64,000 nucleotides of DNA from Marthasterias glacialis. Lineage: Eukaryota > Echinodermata > Asteroidea > Forcipulatida > Asteriidae. Shown here piece after piece: positions 47,401 to 59,700 of the stretch; the first letter of the stretch is position 1; each line of letters opens with the position of its first letter. A program made the translations under genes and the position numbers. The notes below the pieces were generated by a model that was not told the DNA's origin, searched no databases, and saw nothing but the letters and a program-made list of their open reading frames with translations. The stretch lies in NCBI GenBank assembly GCA_911728455.2, contig OU452219.1, forward strand, positions 20,367,397 to 20,431,396. Reading direction: 5' to 3'.

Positions 47401-50400
47401 AAGTAAGCATGGAGAGCATTGGGCCAGCATTGATTTGGCCAGCAAAGGCCTGCCCCCGTTTTTTTGAAGATCCAGGCCTGGAGGGTTGCTCATCACAAGA
47501 CCATTATTGGCTACTCTAGGTGGGGGGGGGGGTTACAAGAAACAATGAGAGGAAAACAGAAACCTAACAATAAGTCCAATAGTAGAAATTAATTTTTAAA
47601 TACTGACCAATTAATTTCTTACATTTTCTTGCACTTCACTGATGCAGCTAAAATGCATTCTATAATCCGGTAATGTGATGGTCAAATTGCATACTTGATG
47701 AACTGAGGACTCTTCAGCTTGTGCAAACAATTCACCACCAGTTGTAAATCATGAACCACGCCCGATATGTGGCAGAGTGAACCCACACCCCACTCCTCAA
47801 ATGTCCCCTCTTGTACAGAAGGATCCCCCAATGAAAAAACTGATTGGGAAAACACCACGCCAAATATAAACCACCAAAAGGTAAACCAGTTGATTCTCCC
47901 TTCCCCCATCTGCCTCAGATGATCCAGTAATTACTCACCACATCATTTGGTGGCTGGTCCCCAGCGGGTCCCGTCCCATTGGCCCAGACATAGAAGTCAC
48001 TGTACATACTGTCCCTGGACGTCGTGCTGTTCAAAAACCAAGGATGCTTGTCGCTGGAGTGGTTGGGCACAAACTCCAGAACCAACTTAATCTCTGAAGA
48101 AGACAAAATAGTAGAGGGGGAAAAAAATAAATAAAATGAATAAAGAAAAAATGCAAAAAGTGTTGGACTTTTCTATAATCAAGGCAAAATACATCAAGTG
48201 ACTCTAAAAATATTATTATGCTCTGTAATTACTGTCGCAAAGCACATGTAAATGAACACATGAATGAGCTGTAGACCAAAGAGCCTGAAAAAGAGCCGAG
48301 GCCAATTTCATAAAGCTGCTTAGCGGTAAGCAAATTTTGATGCTTACTTTAGCAGAAAATTTGCAGAATAATAAATTTGCTCCTGGTCATTGCCTTAGTG
48401 CCCTTGTAATGGTCCAGTACAAATTTCGATGTCCTCATAGAGGTGCCCTTTATCAAGAACAAAAAATTGCCGTCCTTGCCCTTTCAAGAACGAAGCAATA
48501 AGGCCTGTAAATTGAACTTCCAACAGAAAGAAGCCTAGGATAATGTATTTTTTGTTTGAAAGTGAAATTTGCCTTTAATGCAGAAGTCATTGTACAGACG
48601 AGTGCCCCAGGAAAGTGCATCAGCCACCTAGGGGATTGTGAATTAAGCCACTTTTGAGGCAGACACAAAGGCAAAGCTGGATACTGGATAAACCTCGTGT
48701 GAAAAAAAAACGAGTGCTTTTATAATGGTGCATTCACCTAAAAGATCAATCCAGGTAAATGTAAATGTCTTGATTGTTTTGTTGGTTTTGGGTTTTTTTT
48801 TTTACACTGGGGGTTGGTGGATTTGGGGTGACGAGAGTTAACTCCTAATCTTGCATAAGTATGGTCTGGAGTTCTTTCAAGCACATTTTGAGGGGCCGCC
48901 AACTACTAAACAGGTAGTTTTTTTTTTAACACAGAGAGTACTCTTGTATTGGGTAAACTTACCCTGGAAAATGTTCCCATGGATAGACATTCTGGATTTC
49001 GTAATAAAATTCCCCTTTTTTTACAGAAAGGGGTCTTGCCACAAAAAATAATAATTGTATTGTGATTTGACTGCAAGCAGGCGCAAGTGCAGTATCTGGG
49101 TGGGAGTTCATCTATCCATGCACAGCCACAGGCCTGCAATAATCATGACGACACAGCCCCTTTAAGATTTAGATCCTGCGCTACTTTAAGTAACATGTAT
49201 TATGTAGTTTCATTGTTAATAAAACAACTTTTGCTGCAAGACATTTTTGGTGAGAATTCATTGACTTCTCTGCAAAACGACAAAAATGTTGGCAACAAAT
49301 TCTACTCAGATATGTCTGATCTTTCACTTTAATTTCCTGTTTTTTACACTTGTACCTCGCACAGAATAGGCCTAATCCATCCGGCGGCACCAAGCAATAA
49401 TAATGGTCGTTCCAATCCATGGCCACAGAAAAATTGAAGCATAGAGGAAGCATTACACAGGGCCAAGGGCATTATGCTGGTATACTGATAAAAATTCTGC
49501 ATACAATGTCAGAGCATTATCGCTGTATGGTAAGGGCATGCTGGGACCTTGTCCTTTAGTTCAATTGTATCAGTCTGGATCAAACTGGTTCTAACATAAC
49601 AATGGCTACAGAAATAGGCATTGTGCGCACAGGCCCTGAGTGCGTGGGGAGTCAGTGAAAAGTGAAAAGCAGTGACTAAGCATTTATTCACTTTCCCAAA
49701 CACCATGAGAGATCCGATATGCATTAAACTCACCTAATCCACATAATGTAAATCATGTCAGATGAAAACTAAGATAGTAGGATTTCTTAATTAAGCTAAT
49801 GACTCTGATGAGCTCTTTTACTTGTTTCCTTCCTCAATTCTTCATTTCAGAAGGAAGTCATACTGTTATAATTAAAAGGGTTGGCCTTTGGGGGGGGGAA
49901 GCAAGCAGGGGGACAAGATGTTCCATGGGGGGGGGGCAGCTGCCTTTTTGGCTACACCGCTGCATAAGCTGATTTTGTACAGTGTACGTGAAGCTGGGGA
50001 GTCCCTTCGGCCGGCTCTGGTTTAAATTTCAAAAATGCGTCATATCCTCTCTCCCCAGTGAATGACACGTCTTTGTGATTAAAGAAAACCAGACTTTCGT
50101 TTTGAGAGACACCCATACACTTGAATTTAATGAAAATCTGAGCAAGTGTCTTCATGTCAACAAGTTCTGGGTTTGAGGCGCCTGAAGATTTGTTCCCATG
50201 TAAGACCAAGAAAGCACAGAGTAAACGATGCTGTAAAGGGTGGGTTGTTCGTGTTGTTCAAAAAGTAAACTCAAGAGCCATCAGAAGATTTTGATCAATC
50301 ATCTGATACGAGTCAATGACTCCTCCCATCAATCAGATGATTTGATTCATTTACAGAGAAATAAATTAATTTCAGATTGATCCAGACAAGTCATGAAACA

Positions 50401-53400
50401 CTTCCTACTCAACTGGACACAACTTTAAATGATGCAGAAAAACTCTCAAGTATGATGAATGTGTACAAAGCGTGTCTTGAGTAAACATGAGAGTTCTCAA
50501 TGACCATGATTCAGCAAAACTACTCAGCATGTCCAAACTTGAAGCATGATTCGGCAATAAATGACCACTTGCATCCACACCAATGCTTTGAGCACAGTTT
50601 GTAGTTGATAGTATAATACAAAAGCAATTGACAGACGCCAAAGTTGTTTTTTGCACACACAAAAAGCAAGAAATGCCTTTGGCAGACAAAACTTTTTAAC
50701 ATGATTTTTTTCTTCATTTTTCTATGGCATTAAAAAAGGAGAACAAAATAAAAATATACTGACCCGCTGAAATGTTGCATGCCTGAATTAGTCTGGGTCA
50801 AGTTTTAAGCTGCCAAGAAGATGAATTTGCTCGCTAAGCAAGAATTAACGTAATGACATTTTGTTTACAAAACCTTCAGAGTTCAGTAGTGCATGATTAA
50901 ACAGGGGTTACAAAATCAGCCCAACCGTAGTTGTGTCAAATTTAAACTTGTACAAGAATCCTGTGTTAAAAAAAAAAATGCCCTTGTACAATTTCTCTGA
51001 TTTGGCCAGCAAAGGCCTTCCCCCATTTTTCTTAAGATCGAGGCCTGCTACTACATGGTATTACAAACCCCCCCCCATTCAAGTCAATTCAACAAAATCA
51101 TAACTTGAAGAAAGGCAGAGGAACACCACCTTTTTTTCTGTAGAATGAACATTCAAGCAAACAGGGTGCAACAAAAAGTCACAACAGAGTCAGAGTCAGT
51201 ATCTTAAACATGTACACAAGTGTTTACCTTTCTCCTGCAATGCCATGACCAAGTCATCGAAGTGGGTCATGTTCCCGAGGAGGGGATCCACATTGGTGAA
51301 GTTCACGATGTCATAGCCAATGTCTGTCGTCATCTTCGGCTGTTCATAGATGGAGGTCAGGTACAGCACTTTCACCCCAAGGGTTTGCAGGTAGTCCAGG
51401 TTTTGGGTCAACCCTGAAAGGAAGCAAGAAATCACATGGAACTATTATTTTTCCCATTGTTCATTATTTATCTAACTATAGTTTTTTAATAATTAAGACA
51501 CCATGACAGCCTCCAATGCAGCATTATGTGGTGTAATACATCTTATCTAACCTTTAAAGCTAGAAGGGATGCTTTCAAAAAAAATTCAGATAGATTAATT
51601 GATTCATTAATGTGTTAAATTAGACTTACTATGTGCACACAATAACACCTTTGTTTTTTATTTGCATGTTTATTTGTTTAATTTTATTGTTTGTATTGTT
51701 TTGAAAATGCTAATAATTAGGTAAGCGTTAAACCCAGATTTTGCCCCCCCCCCCCTCCCCCACCCACAATGACAGCAGAATAACAAATGTTGGATTAATG
51801 GATTTCAATTGATGGGTTGTCTGTTATTGCACTGCTCTCCACCAGTCTCAGTGGGAATATATCCCCCTGGCTGTGCAATTGTTTTTTTCTTTTCATTCTT
51901 GCTGTTTGGCTTTGGTTCAAGCCTCCAGCATCCTAGCCCCCGCCTCCCTGCCCCCACCCAGACACACAATGACAGCAGAATAACAAATGTTAGATTAATG
52001 GATTTCAATTGATGGGTTTTGTGCTACTGCACTACTCTATAAATCCCCCTGGCTGCGCAGACGTTTTTGTCATTCTTGCTGTTTGGCTTTGGTTCAAGAT
52101 GCTGCTTGGTTGACTTGTGACCTTTCACTGGTAGTGCCAGCCAATTATGTTGGATGGATTGCCATGTTACCAATGAACCTTGACAGAACATTGATTTCAC
52201 TAGAAGCCTATTAATAATATCAGGTTGGCACCGACTCAAATATTACTCGTAATGGAAAAGGGATTATGGAATAATAAAGTGCCACAGCAGTTTGACTTTG
52301 GGAAAATATTTAACCCTTCTCATTCTTACCCCCCCCCCCACCCAATACAACTGACAACGCACATTCAATACATTTAACCTCAAGAACATTTGTTACAATT
52401 ACAAGAAACTGAGCTTTAAAATAATATCATTCACAAAACATCTGCACTATCTGTTCATCCCTTAATTGGGTAAGGTATTGGTTTTGATTCTTTTTTTAAA
52501 CGTTTTAATTCTTAATTTTCATCAATTAATTTGACTCTTGAAAATACTAAATTACTTTTTACATTCCTATATCTCAGTTCTTACTGACTCTTCATCAAAA
52601 TGTTATCTGAAATTTCAACGTAGGCCTATGCTTTGCCTTATTTTGTGCTTACACTAGAGGTAGTGTAAATATGCAGATCTCACTTTTTCCATTTTTGACA
52701 TTGGAATATTATAATGACTGCCCCCACATTATCTGCCCACGCACTAACATTGCAGGCAAATATTCAGAGACTATAGCGCTAGCATTAGCATTAGCAGATG
52801 GTTTGTCGGACAAAAGCCGAGTGATACTGATAAATAGAATATATTATTATTATAATTATTAATTAACTAGCAGAGCAAAATGTCCATGGTAATGCAGTGC
52901 CAATACTAAATAGAACTATTAAACTTTTTTTGAATGGGGCGCGGTACCCTCTTTTTTTTGAGATTCTGACATTATCTGTATCTGTATTCGTCTCCGTACA
53001 AACACCTGGGAAGGTTGTCGTCGTACGTCGGCTAACTAAGGGTCAAAACACATCACAGCTGGACAAAACATTAATTATTGAACTTGATTGATATTGATGA
53101 GATTATCGGTCAGACATTATCGGTCAGACTGGGGCGCTAGTGTAGTAGTACGACCGATGTCAAAATCTCCAAAAAAGGAGTACACTGTAAACAGTGCCCC
53201 AGTTACTCAGCTCAGGTCTACATGTATAAATGTTAGACTTATCATGCTTATTGCATCATTAAAGTCAACTAATTTATGGATAGTAAACACCAACAGTACA
53301 CTTCCCACTATTATTCCACTAACGGTAACGTTACTTCCTATTTACGTACATGGTATCGGTATATTAATTAACCAATATTCAGTAACGTTTGGAAAGGGCC

Positions 53401-54012
53401 TAGTCATGCTAGTCTGGGTTACCTGGACCCAACAACGCATTTGGACATGAAAGGCCAGATCATGTCTATGATACGTTTAAAAAAGGCGTTTGACGTTGTT
53501 TGGGTCCAGTATTCCAGTAAACTCGGACTAGAATTAAAATAAAAAGTACCCATCAAATCAAGTTTTAAAAAGCTCATTTTAGTCATAAGTTATTACTAAT
53601 TATACGAGAACGATCATTGAATCTCATGATGGGTACTTTTTAAAGTAATTCTTCAAAGATATCTACCTTTGATGTCTCCATAGCCGTCGCCGTCCGAGTC
53701 GCGGAATGACCGCGGGAAGACCTGGTACATGGCGCTCTTTTCCCACCATTCTACCTCGGGACAACGCGGCACTCTTACGACAATCACGATAGCTGCGATC
53801 AGCATAAGAATCCAGGCAACCCAGAACAGAATCAGGAGGATATTGCGGGCCCAATTCCATCCTGGGGTGTTTGCTACCTTGAGAAGTTCCTCCTTTCCAA
53901 GCCCGGTCCATTCGGCTTCTTCTTGTTGCTGCATTTCACCGCCGCCTTTCTCTGGATCTACAGTCGGTGCCATTTCGTACTTCTCGTAATCAGCTTTTCG
54001 GCTGTCCCCCAT
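41401..54012 (-). CDS. SLC3A1-like: rBAT-like amino-acid transporter heavy chain (SLC3 family), gene A
   Basis: I rebuilt 11 coding exons: 54012-53667, 51413-51228, 48093-47939, 47341-47216, 46482-46344, 45864-45749, 45038-44932, 44605-44395, 43383-43198, 43047-42913, 41739-41401. All have GT/AG borders; the phase closes at 2,046 nt (681 aa; human rBAT has 685). A cytosolic N-terminus is followed by one membrane helix (57-79), Cys84 (the place where rBAT heavy chains bridge to the light-chain transporter) and an amylase-like ectodomain: [27 protein letters not shown] (185-192), [10 protein letters not shown] (276-285), LGSHDTGRI (463-471), YYGDELGM, then a C-terminal beta-domain. The PNHSS loop and B domain favour rBAT over 4F2hc. 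The catalytic Asp region reads FVFSN, so it is not an enzyme. Unusual are RRRR (308-311) and a Thr/Pro-rich linker (317-356), partly a separate exon. Many N-x-S/T sites are present. Confidence 0.88.
42451..42596. repeat. Minisatellite, about 24-bp unit, six to seven copies
   Basis: The unit ACTATACAAGCATACATCA with AATA or TATCA spacers repeats head to tail in an intron of SLC3 gene A. Units differ by a few bases and by a 3-bp indel. Confidence 0.85.
43138..43182. repeat. Poly-T plus (AAAT)n microsatellite
   Basis: A poly-T run is followed by eight or so AAAT units in the intron just 3' of the exon at 43198-43383. Confidence 0.8.
43509..43687. mobile_element. MITE with AATAGACCTTTATCATG termini
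   Basis: The left end AATAGACCTTTATCATGCTG is matched by an inverted right end (CATGATAAAGGTCTATT). CCATCTTG is also inverted a few bases further in. It lies in an intron of SLC3 gene A and is non-coding. Confidence 0.8.
43735..43927. mobile_element. MITE family D, copy 2 (diverged)
   Basis: It starts GGCCCAATTTCATAGAATTG and ends, inverted, with CAGCTCTATGAAACTGGGACC. Internally it has many GCTTAAGCA/TGCTTAGCA-like stretches. It is related to 34243-34432. Confidence 0.7.
45749..45864 (-). other. Extra linker exon of SLC3 gene A
   Basis: This 116-nt exon has good borders (TTTTCATCAG| and CCG|GTAAGA) and encodes Thr/Pro/Ala/Met-rich sequence such as [15 protein letters not shown] and [14 protein letters not shown]. 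Gene B has no matching exon at this position; there the previous exon simply extends through VPYSSGSNTEG. It probably forms a flexible, perhaps O-glycosylated loop. Confidence 0.75.
48300..48360 (+). mobile_element. MITE family D fragment, copy 3
   Basis: GGCCAATTTCATAAAGCTGC followed by GGTAAGCAAATTTTGATGC matches the left end of family D. The rest is missing; repeat family C abuts it. Confidence 0.6.
48360..48510 (-). repeat. Interspersed repeat family C, copy 3
   Basis: Inverted copy of 40232-40365: read in reverse it has AGGCCTTATTGCTTCGTTCT, AAGGGCACCTCTATGAGGAC and AAGGGCACTAAGGCAATGAC. It is intronic. Confidence 0.75.
49018..49168. mobile_element. TTAA-type MITE, partial copy
   Basis: The right end TCATGACGACACAGCCCCTT and the internal CTGGGTGGGAGTTCAT match the element at 54904-55128, the latter in inverted order. 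The left end (AAAGGGGTCTTG) is degenerate. It is intronic. Confidence 0.6.
49862..49962 (-). mobile_element. hAT-type MITE fragment (family B, copy 2)
   Basis: Read in reverse it starts CAGCGGTGTAGCC and continues GGCAGCTGCCCCCC...ATGGAACATCTTGTCCCC, matching 14410-14470. Its other end is lost. It is intronic in SLC3 gene A. Confidence 0.65.
53410..53531. mobile_element. MITE with CTAGTCTGGGTT termini
   Basis: The left end CTAGTCTGGGTTACCTGGAC plus CCAACAACG is inverted at the right as CGTTGTTTGGGTCCAG...CGGACTAG. It resembles in its TAGTCTGG end the small MITE at 24442-24536. It lies in intron 1 of SLC3 gene A. Confidence 0.7.
53540..53643. mobile_element. Foldback with AAAAAGTACCCATCA termini
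   Basis: AAAAAGTACCCATCA at the left is inverted as TGATGGGTACTTTTT at the right, about 75 bases apart. It lies right beside the preceding MITE and about 25 bases from the donor of exon 1 of SLC3 gene A. Confidence 0.75.
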
Positions 54013-54903
54013 CGTGACTGCCTTTTTATACCTTCAGTCGGGTCTGGAAAATTAACGAAATTGGGCCTTCCTGCAGTGGAGGTAAAGGTCTAAGATGACT
54101 AACAGCTGCTGGGGTTTCAATCTTCGAATTTTGGGGAAGGTTAAGCCTTGTCAGCGGGTTCACTTCCCGAGAGTGTGCTGGCAATGTTTATGTTGCTAAT
54201 GTATTCCGTACAAAATTTACTACGTCCCGTTGTTATGAATGGCTGGCGCGCTCTGATCGATAGAGTGCCGGGTTTTTTTTTATTGGCGGGCTCCCACGTG
54301 CACGTATGTACCGCGCCTCTGGAACCGGAATGATCCGGATTTTAGTAAACTTGTTTAAGTCTTTTGAGTGGCAACGAGGTGGACGCTTAAAAAAACATTA
54401 AAACTCCCCAGGCGTCACCAATAGCATTTATTAAGTAGTGTACAAAGGTACTCATACTTTTCCCCCCGTAAAACTGAGAGGTAGTTACACTGAGACTGCT
54501 GGCCTATCTATAGTTTAATTATTCACACCGCTGACGCGATGATTTATCAGGAGGGGTTAATAGAGAGGAAGAAAAAAAGAATTGGTAATTGGATTAAGAT
54601 TTCGACACAATTTGTAATAATGAGATATTCCCAATACAACGAATATATTTAGTATTTGTATTTTTTGTGTAAAATACAGAATGTTGCTGAAACATATCTT
54701 TCAATTGATTAAATCTAACCGAGTTGAAATTATGCACACCCATAATCACTCTTATGGAATAGCCTACTTTCAAGCACGCAGTGTTGCATCATTTTTTTTT
54801 ATGCGGCATCATGCGGCATGATGCTCGGCTATCGGTGGCCAAATTTGGAAGCCCCCCCCCATGAAGTTTGTGGAATGCATCGTGGTTTCATTTATTTCCT
54901 GCC

Positions 54904-55128
54904 TTAAAGGGGCTGTGTCGTCATGATCGTAGTCTGACTGTTTCTGGGCCCAGAAACATGAACTCTCACCCAGTTACTTTACGCGCCCGCGTTGACCGTC
55001 ATATCACAAAGGGCGCTGTCATTATTATTCGGTGATGTGACCGCCACTCGCGCGCAATAACAGATTGGGAGGTCATAATTCAGTCTAGCCACAGACTGGC
55101 TGTGATCATGACGACATAGCCCCTTTAA
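54904..55128. mobile_element. TTAA-type MITE, 225 bp
   Basis: TTAAAGGGGCTGTGTCGTCA at the left and TGACGACATAGCCCCTTTAA at the right are inverted repeats ending in TTAA. This suggests insertion at TTAA, as piggyBac or Kolobok elements do. GATC follows inside both ends. It lies between the two SLC3 genes. Confidence 0.8.
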
Positions 55129-56712
55129 TGTTAAAGCAAATAATTATCAGTAACAGTTATTGTTAACATTAAAATTGATTTTAAAAACAATTTAAAAAGA
55201 GGGGGAAGAAATCATACGGGCGAACGAAACATGGAATTCGGCACGGTGCATGCAGTCAATAATTATTGTTTTCCTTTATTGGTACTAACATGGAGGCTAA
55301 TTCTACCTCCATGGTACTAATAATAACATATGGTTTTAAAAAAAAAAGTAGGGCACTGTTGTACATTTGTGTTGTGCATGAATTACTCCCATAAACATGT
55401 TTTTTCATTCCTATGGGGAAATTAACTTTCCTGAATGCACTGTTCTGGACAATGATTGCTTACGACCTTTTGCCAATTCACAATTTCGCTACGTCCTTCT
55501 TCTAGGTGCACAATATTACAGCGAGCTGTTAAAAAGTCTTTTCTGAATGTTCCCGGATCGAGACATTTAGTAACACTTTTGGCTTTCAAGCAAGTTCACA
55601 TAAATAAAATAAGACATCAGTGTATGTATTTATTCATTTTATTTGTTTATTATTATCATCCTTTAAAAAAAACTATTTTATCATTTCTTCAAACGAGTAC
55701 ACACCAAATTAAGACAACTGCGAAATATAAGGCCCCTAACTACAAATTATAACAGTGTTTGTCACTCAAAAATAGCTTTCAATTTCGTTCATGTATATAG
55801 GTTTGAATATTCAATACATATATTTTACTATCAAAAATACAACAGAAATGTTACCTGCATCCGTTCGAAGGTTCATAATATGCAAAATATTGTCCAATAT
55901 TATGTAATGACTTAGGAACATAGAATTTTGAAGCGCTGACAAGGGATGCATAAAAATAGGTTGTTTGAAAATCCGACTGAAGTCACAAACTTAACCCCAG
56001 CGGCGAAACTATCGGTAAAAGTTCTGGGGTGCACCATTTTTCCCCCAGGGGCCAGGGGGCTCTTTTGGCCAATTAAAACTGTAGGATTAGTTTGTATTTG
56101 TCCCAAACAACCATCACCCTTTCAGCGCTCCAGTTTTATGCCGTTTACTATTTTTCATAAAATAATCTGACGGAAAACAAATAATTTGTCTGTGTGTAAA
56201 TAAACAAATAGTTCTACCACATGAAAAGCTTATGAAATGTAATTTGTTATTCTGGTAATTTTGAATCTCAAAAGTTCAGATTTCAAATGGGGGCTCCACG
56301 GGGGGGGGGGGGCACGGACATCAGTTGGGCCCCCCTTACGCCTTAAGTATAGCCGGAACATAAAGAGCAATTTCAAAGGTGCACACAAAATAAAATTGTA
56401 TTGCAAACCTTGTGTGAAAATCTATACCATGTTAATATAAGGTTTGAGAAAATTACAAGACGTTCATTTATAATGTGGGGATGGTTTGATTCAAAGCATT
56501 GGGACAGCCAGTTTTATGACCATTTTGCACACCGTACTACAATGAAGACTGCATTAAGTTTCTTTTAAAATATATAACATCTTAACACGTTTGATTGGAA
56601 ACTTATCTTCGTTCAGGGCCTTTCCTAATGTACTGTACAGACCCTAAATATAAATGCTGGACGTTCAAGTAGGTATAGCCAATCCTTTCAGGGTAACAGT
56701 TTTGTGCCAAGG
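55129..56712. other. Spacer between the two SLC3 genes
   Basis: No coding region is supported. It includes the 3' flank of gene B and a poly-G run near 56300. A TTTATT near 55634 is a distant polyadenylation candidate for gene B. Confidence 0.5.
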
Positions 56713-59700
56713 TTAACTAATGGAACCATGCCTTGTTAATGGTGTATATAATAATAAAATTGCCTCTCCTGATCGTAGATAAATACTGGAAAATCTAGCA
56801 GTCTGCCCTAGTCGAGTTTGGTCAGTTGCCACAACGACCGTGCCATCCGTCGGAATTCCTTCCGCTGGGTTCTCAAAGTCCTCAGTTACTCCGTAGTTTG
56901 CAACGTTGATGGCAGCAAATACAGCCAACGGCGCCCCACTGGCGCTGGTGGCGCTATGCCTTGTGAATGCGAAAATTTCTTTGAATGTTGCATGCAGACG
57001 AAATGCACCCTGGTCGTTGGTTCCAAATAGTTTTGGGTTGCCTTGACGGAACTGGATAGTTTGTTGGATGAATGCCAGATGGGAGGTGTTGACTTGTCTT
57101 TGGGCCTGTGAGAAAAAAAATACCATAACAATGTGAAATGCCTTAAAGAAAATAATGCACTTGGAACTCATCTGGCTCAATTTCATGAAACTGTGTATAG
57201 AGCTTTCTTACGTGAAGTTACCCTAAATTTTGTTCACTGTGGCAGGAGTCCTTTTTCATGTTTTGTCCTACATTATTGAAATGTTAAGCGTGACCTGCAT
57301 CTGCGAATAAATATAGTAGGCCTAATGCTATAGGCCTAAGGCTTTTTTTATAGATACGGTGGACATAATACAATGACACTATTAGGTTTAGGTAAATGTT
57401 TCTTTAACACCCAAACCAAACAGTGAACTCCTATAGTGTCCGCCATGTCTTAAAAAAAGGCTAATACAATAATTGTTTGTTGTACCTGCACATTGACCTG
57501 ACTTGCATTCACACCGACCGGTATCCACGGTTCTGTTGATGTGTCAGTAAACCCAGCATTCATATCCGCAGACCACTGCATTGGTAACCGTGTTAGCTCT
57601 CTGTCTGAAGCCATCTAAAATGAGGATATACAATTGAATTTCTTAATTTGTGGATTTTGAAGATTAAAAATGATACTGAGAGCTCGGTGTTGACACCAAC
57701 AATTAATCAGATTTTCAAGTGCTAGACGTTTACCCTGCTGGAACCATTTTCTCCTAATGCCGTAAAAAGATTGCCACTTGGAAAATTCCCAAAATTAAAC
57801 GCAATCCTGGTTGGTCAGTCATCGCCTCACGCGCACGCATCTGCTGCACAACCAAATTTGTTGCTAGTTCCGGTGTCATATGGTATTCTGTCCTCCGGGT
57901 AATGTGTTCACCACACGGTAAATTAACGTGGGCTAGAGGAGTTTATTCAAAAGAGGGCGCTATCAGAAGGAGTTAGTACACAATTCGCCGTATGCTCGGA
58001 CAGAATCTCTTGCCGGACAGAATCTCCTTTCACACCGGCTCAAAAGCTGGCATACGTTTGTGTGTAATTCTACACAAAATCCCACTTTCAAAGGAATTTC
58101 TTTGTGACGTAAACTTTTATTTCTAAGAAGATCTTGGGTCTATGAAGAAAGTATGTGAAATCCAAGTCCAACTAAAAAACTTTTCTTACATAAACCCTCA
58201 TACAAAACCCAGCTCAGCGCAAGTCCTTAAAGGCCTCTGTATATACCGGTAATTGTTGGAGCCAGTTTGTGTGAAGTGGGCGTGGCTTACAGTGGAATTA
58301 CGTCAAGTTACGAATAGGATTCTCAAGAAGCTAATTTCTTTTCGATGTCTTCCTTTCAAAGACAACGAGCAACTCGTGAGTGATTCTCTTGATTGATGCA
58401 CATGTCTCGATTGTCTTACCATTGTTGTGACAGGATCACTGAAAGACATGTTGTTCTTCATTCCGTCCACCATAGCAATTTCATCGCCGTTGTATATGAC
58501 GGGGGAGCCCGGGAGCATGAGCATCAAGAAAAGCAAAGCTTTGGAAAAATGGGCACCGATGCGTGATGCGATGCGGCTTACATCTGCTGTGCCAACCTGA
58601 TGTGTTGAGATAACATGTAATATCATTAAAGGCAACACAATATGATTGGTCAAGCTGATAGTACAGTGTTTTTATTTTGTTTGATTCAATAACATGAAAA
58701 AACACACCTGTGAAAAGTTGGGCTGGCTCAATCCGCCGTCCGAGTCAGGAGAAAATAGTGAAAAACCGTGCACACTCTTTTCAGCATGTAAACACATTGT
58801 CCTAATAGTTTCGAATCTTACAACCAAAATAAAAATTAGGGTCTTCAAATTCTATTCCATCGACTTTGACAGACGGCCTATGGAAAAATTCAGTCAATCT
58901 TTACTCACTGCATCAACCAATGCTTTATGTTGTTTCAGGACTATTTTGTTTTTAAAAAAAATCCACGCAGAAAAATTTGGAATTCGGAAAAAAATAAAAC
59001 AATGAAGGGTGATCAGTTAACAATACACTTGGGAATTCAATTGTTCTTCCCATTAACTTCCCAACGTTCTGTTCAAGTTTTTTTTTTACTATTACATGAA
59101 ACAGCCAAACTTACAGCCCAGTTTCGGGACTCAGAGACAGGTCCCGCAGCAGTCCAGTTCTGGACGGCCTCTCGTATATGGTGACCATTAAGCGGCAGGG
59201 ACACGTCCAGAAACACGAAGTTAAAAGGGTATCCAGCTCGCTTCACCTCAACGTCCAAAGATGTATTGCTGTAAATCACCGCAGCTAAGCCGAGATCCTT
59301 GCCGACATCAACCACGAGGAGTCTAGAAAAGTCAGAAAATACTAAAATCTAAAATGAGCCTTCACGCAGTATAGGCCTACAACATGTTGTCCTTAGAAAA
59401 AGTCCACATTTACTGTTCTGACTTCGAGCATCTTGTTCTACTCAAAATACCACAAGACACTAAATACTGTTGGAGCCACTGTTGTGTTAAAAGTGAAATA
59501 GTTATACAACATGAACTGACTTACTTTGATTGATCTTTTACTCCACCAGGGGCATCATTGTTTGAGCTTTTGTATTCATCCAGCAGCTGGCGCCATCCAG
59601 CTACTAGATCCTGGATGTTCGTGTTCGGTTCCTGATGATGGGCAAGAAAATGAGAGGAAGCAGATCTTTTTAAAAATACGTCTCATTTTTTTCCAACGTA

